From: an uncultured Collinsella sp. | GTDB lineage: Bacteria; Actinomycetota; Coriobacteriia; Coriobacteriales; Coriobacteriaceae | NCBI GenBank assembly: GCA_900752275.1 | Contig: CAADUS010000234.1 | Location: forward strand, 1-6,168 | DNA: 6,168 nt | Direction of reading: 5' to 3' | Shown here: in pieces, positions 4,884 to 6,168 of the stretch | How positions within the stretch are numbered: position 1 is the first letter of the stretch | Layout of the letters: every line of letters starts with the position of its first letter | Translations under genes and position numbers: made by a program | Notes under the pieces: generated by a model | What the model was told of the DNA's origin: nothing | What the model saw: the letters and a program-made list of their open reading frames with translations, nothing else | Databases searched by the model: none

Positions 4884-4897
4884 GGAGGTTAGTGATG
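4884..4897 (+). promoter_or_regulatory. Ribosome binding site deciding the fabH start
   Basis: GGAGG (4884-4888) lies six bases before ATG (4895-4897). An in-frame ATG at 4838 would add 19 residues with no family resemblance, has no good ribosome binding site, and would place the second direct repeat inside the gene. The GTG at 4892, immediately before the ATG, is too close to the GGAGG. Confidence 0.85.
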
Positions 4898-5854
4898 GGT
4901 TTCACGATTCTTGGAACAGGCTCGGCGCTTCCTAAGCGCAGTGTTTCCAATGACGAGCTGTCTGAGTTCCTCGATACCTCGGATGAGTGGATTTTTACCC
5001 GCACAGGTATCAAGAGCCGCCACGTCTGCTCCACCGAGTCACTTGACGACCTTGCCGTAGCGGCGAGCGAGCGGGCACTCCAGGTGTCCGGAATCGACGC
5101 GAGCCAGCTGGATCTGATCGTCTGCTCGACGACAACGGGTGACCATCTCGTTCCCGCCGAGGCATGTGCCGTTGCCGAGCGTCTGGGCGCGACGTGCCCT
5201 GCCTTCGATGTCTCGGCGGCCTGCGCCGGCTTCGTATTTGCGCTCGATGTCGCCGAGGGCTATATCGCCCGAGGACGAGCCAAGCATGTGCTTGTCGTTG
5301 CTGCCGAGCAGATGACGCGCGCGCTTGACTGGACAGATCGCGCCACGTGCGTGCTCTTTGGTGACGGCGCGGGTGCTGCAGTGATAGAAGCTGGGGGAGA
5401 CAGCCCCCTTGCCGTCGAGCTTTCGACGGCGCCCGACGTCGAGACGTTGCGCGTTCCCGGTCTGATCGGCACCTCGCCGTTTAAGGACTCCGCAGATAGT
5501 GAGAGCGTGCTGTCCATGAAAGGCCGCCGCGTGTTCAAGTTCGGCGTCAGCGCCATCTGCGACACGGTCCATAAGCTTGCGATCGATGCGGGCATTTCGG
5601 TCGAAGACATCGATCATTTTGTATTCCATCAGGCTAACGAACGAATCCTGAGTCAGGCGGTCAAGCGCCTCGGCGTGCCAGACGAGCGCGTGGTTCGAAC
5701 GCTGCGCGAGACCGGCAACATTTCGAGCGCCTGCATTCCCTTTGCGCTTGACCGACTGGCACGTACCGACGCACTGACTGCGGGCGACACCATCGCCCTC
5801 GTTGGATTTGGCGCCGGTTTGGATATAGGTGGCTATTTACTTCGCTGGAAGTAG
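4895..5854 (+). CDS. fabH: Beta-ketoacyl-ACP synthase III (FabH)
   Basis: FabH starts type II fatty-acid synthesis by condensing a short acyl-CoA with malonyl-ACP to give a beta-ketoacyl-ACP, in the cytoplasm. The 319-residue product has family length and begins FTILGTGSALPKRSVSN. It shows the CoA-site segment DEWIFTRTGI (30-39), then the active-site Cys110 in SAACAGF, His245 in FHQANERI and Asn275 in ETGNISSAC, the Cys-His-Asn triad at nearly the E. coli numbering (112/244/274). The C-terminal loop GFGAGLDIGGYLL is intact. Acyl-CoA preference (acetyl versus branched) cannot be read from this. It is first of the fab cluster, 52 bases before acpP, and its codons are less biased than those of the str genes. 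Two 19-bp direct repeats lie in its control region. Confidence 0.96.
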   Translation: MGFTILGTGSALPKRSVSNDELSEFLDTSDEWIFTRTGIKSRHVCSTESLDDLAVAASERALQVSGIDASQLDLIVCSTTTGDHLVPAEACAVAERLGATCPAFDVSAACAGFVFALDVAEGYIARGRAKHVLVVAAEQMTRALDWTDRATCVLFGDGAGAAVIEAGGDSPLAVELSTAPDVETLRVPGLIGTSPFKDSADSESVLSMKGRRVFKFGVSAICDTVHKLAIDAGISVEDIDHFVFHQANERILSQAVKRLGVPDERVVRTLRETGNISSACIPFALDRLARTDALTAGDTIALVGFGAGLDIGGYLLRWK

Positions 5855-5875
5855 TCGCACATAGGAAATAAAAAC

Positions 5876-5886
5876 GCCCCTAGGGC
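5876..5886. repeat. Short palindrome between fabH and acpP
   Basis: GCCC (5876-5879) and GGGC (5883-5886) flank CTA in the 52-base fabH-acpP gap. The stem is too short and lacks a T-run, so fabH and acpP are probably cotranscribed. It may be a small structural or processing element. Confidence 0.2.
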
Positions 5887-5906
5887 ACAAACAAAGGAGA
5901 ACTACC

Positions 5907-6143
5907 ATGGCAGATCAGAAGACCTTCGAGCGCGTTTGCGACGTTATCCGCGAGACCGCTGGCCTTGACGACGTCGAGATGAAGCCCGAGTCCACGCTCG
6001 AGGAGATTGGCCTCGACAGCCTGGGCACCGTCGAGATCCTCGTCGCCGTCGAGGACGAGTTTGGCATTGAGCTCGATACCGAGGAGAACCCCAAGACGGT
6101 CGGCGAGTTCGCCGATACGGTCGAGGCGGCATTGGAGAAGTAG
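5907..6143 (+). CDS. acpP: Acyl carrier protein
   Basis: ACP carries growing acyl chains on a 4'-phosphopantetheine arm and delivers them to the fatty-acid synthesis enzymes in the cytoplasm. The 78-residue acidic product has typical length and four-helix pattern. Ser38 in GLDSL (35-39) is the attachment site, placed at the start of helix II (SLGTVEILVAVEDEFGIEL), the partner recognition helix rich in acidic residues. A Cys at position 11 in helix I is uncommon in ACPs. The ATG start follows AAGGAG (5894-5899) at seven bases. Position directly after fabH supports a primary fatty-acid ACP and not a polyketide or D-alanyl carrier protein. Confidence 0.96.
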   Translation: MADQKTFERVCDVIRETAGLDDVEMKPESTLEEIGLDSLGTVEILVAVEDEFGIELDTEENPKTVGEFADTVEAALEK

Positions 6144-6145
6144 AG

Positions 6146-6168
6146 ATGCTCAAGACTCCTCTCTGCGA
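6146..6168 (+). CDS. Start of next fab gene, possibly enoyl-ACP reductase II (FabK), cut by window end
   Basis: An ATG at 6146, two bases after the acpP stop, follows GGAG (6134-6137, inside acpP) at eight bases, which suggests translational coupling. The seven readable residues, MLKTPLC, resemble the N-terminus of FabK/nitronate monooxygenase-family proteins, and fabK often follows fabH-acpP in Gram-positive clusters. Seven residues are too few for a firm call; FabD or another gene is possible. Confidence 0.45.

Noticed and set aside
4838..4894. Upstream ATG extending FabH by 19 residues
   Set aside because: The extra residues do not resemble FabH N-termini, no suitable ribosome binding site precedes the ATG, and the GGAGG at 4884-4888 clearly serves the ATG at 4895.
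1..6168. tRNA, rRNA, CRISPR array, toxin-antitoxin pair or intact insertion sequence
   Set aside because: No cloverleaf, rRNA-like stretch, regularly spaced repeat array, small paired toxin genes or transposase could be found on either strand.

Overview
This 6.2 kb window is chromosomal and carries seven complete protein genes, the first bases of an eighth, and three regulatory intergenic regions. Protein sequences and gene order suggest a high-GC Gram-positive bacterium of the Coriobacteriia type (Collinsella-like): S12 resembles actinobacterial S12, the translation genes show strong C/G-ending codon bias, and a type II fatty-acid synthesis cluster starts with fabH-acpP. The taxon is inferred from memory of protein families and was not searched.

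Layout: bases 1-413 hold no convincing gene. They contain three palindromic structures, including a 135-base nested inverted repeat at 71-205, followed by a good sigma70-type promoter (TTGACG-17-TATCCT) for the str operon. Bases 414-3826 are the str operon: rpsL (S12, TTG start), rpsG (S7), fusA (EF-G) and rpsJ (S10/NusE, TTG start), closed by a strong intrinsic terminator at 3848-3888. The tuf gene, often found after fusA, is absent. The S10-operon genes that often follow rpsJ are also absent. A single-domain biotin protein ligase (birA-like, no DNA-binding domain) lies convergently at 3942-4718 on the minus strand. A 176-base divergent region separates it from fabH (4895-5854), acpP (5907-6143) and the start of what may be fabK (6146 onward).

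How the genes fit together: the first block makes small-subunit ribosomal proteins and the translocation factor. The second block links biotinylation of acetyl-CoA carboxylase (the ligase) with fatty-acid initiation (FabH), the acyl carrier (ACP) and probably elongation. The ligase and the fab genes diverge from one intergenic region holding two near-identical 19-bp direct repeats 48 bp apart. One covers the -35 positions of both predicted promoters and the other lies just after the predicted fabH transcription start.

Most worth a second look: the direct-repeat operator candidate between birA and fabH; the large nested inverted repeat upstream of the str promoter; arginine at S12 position 88, where lysine is usual and Arg is a known streptomycin-resistance change; NKYD instead of the usual NKMD in EF-G; and the broken tuf/S10 gene order. 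I found no CRISPR array, tRNA, rRNA or intact insertion sequence, and no clear evidence of a wholly new multi-gene system.
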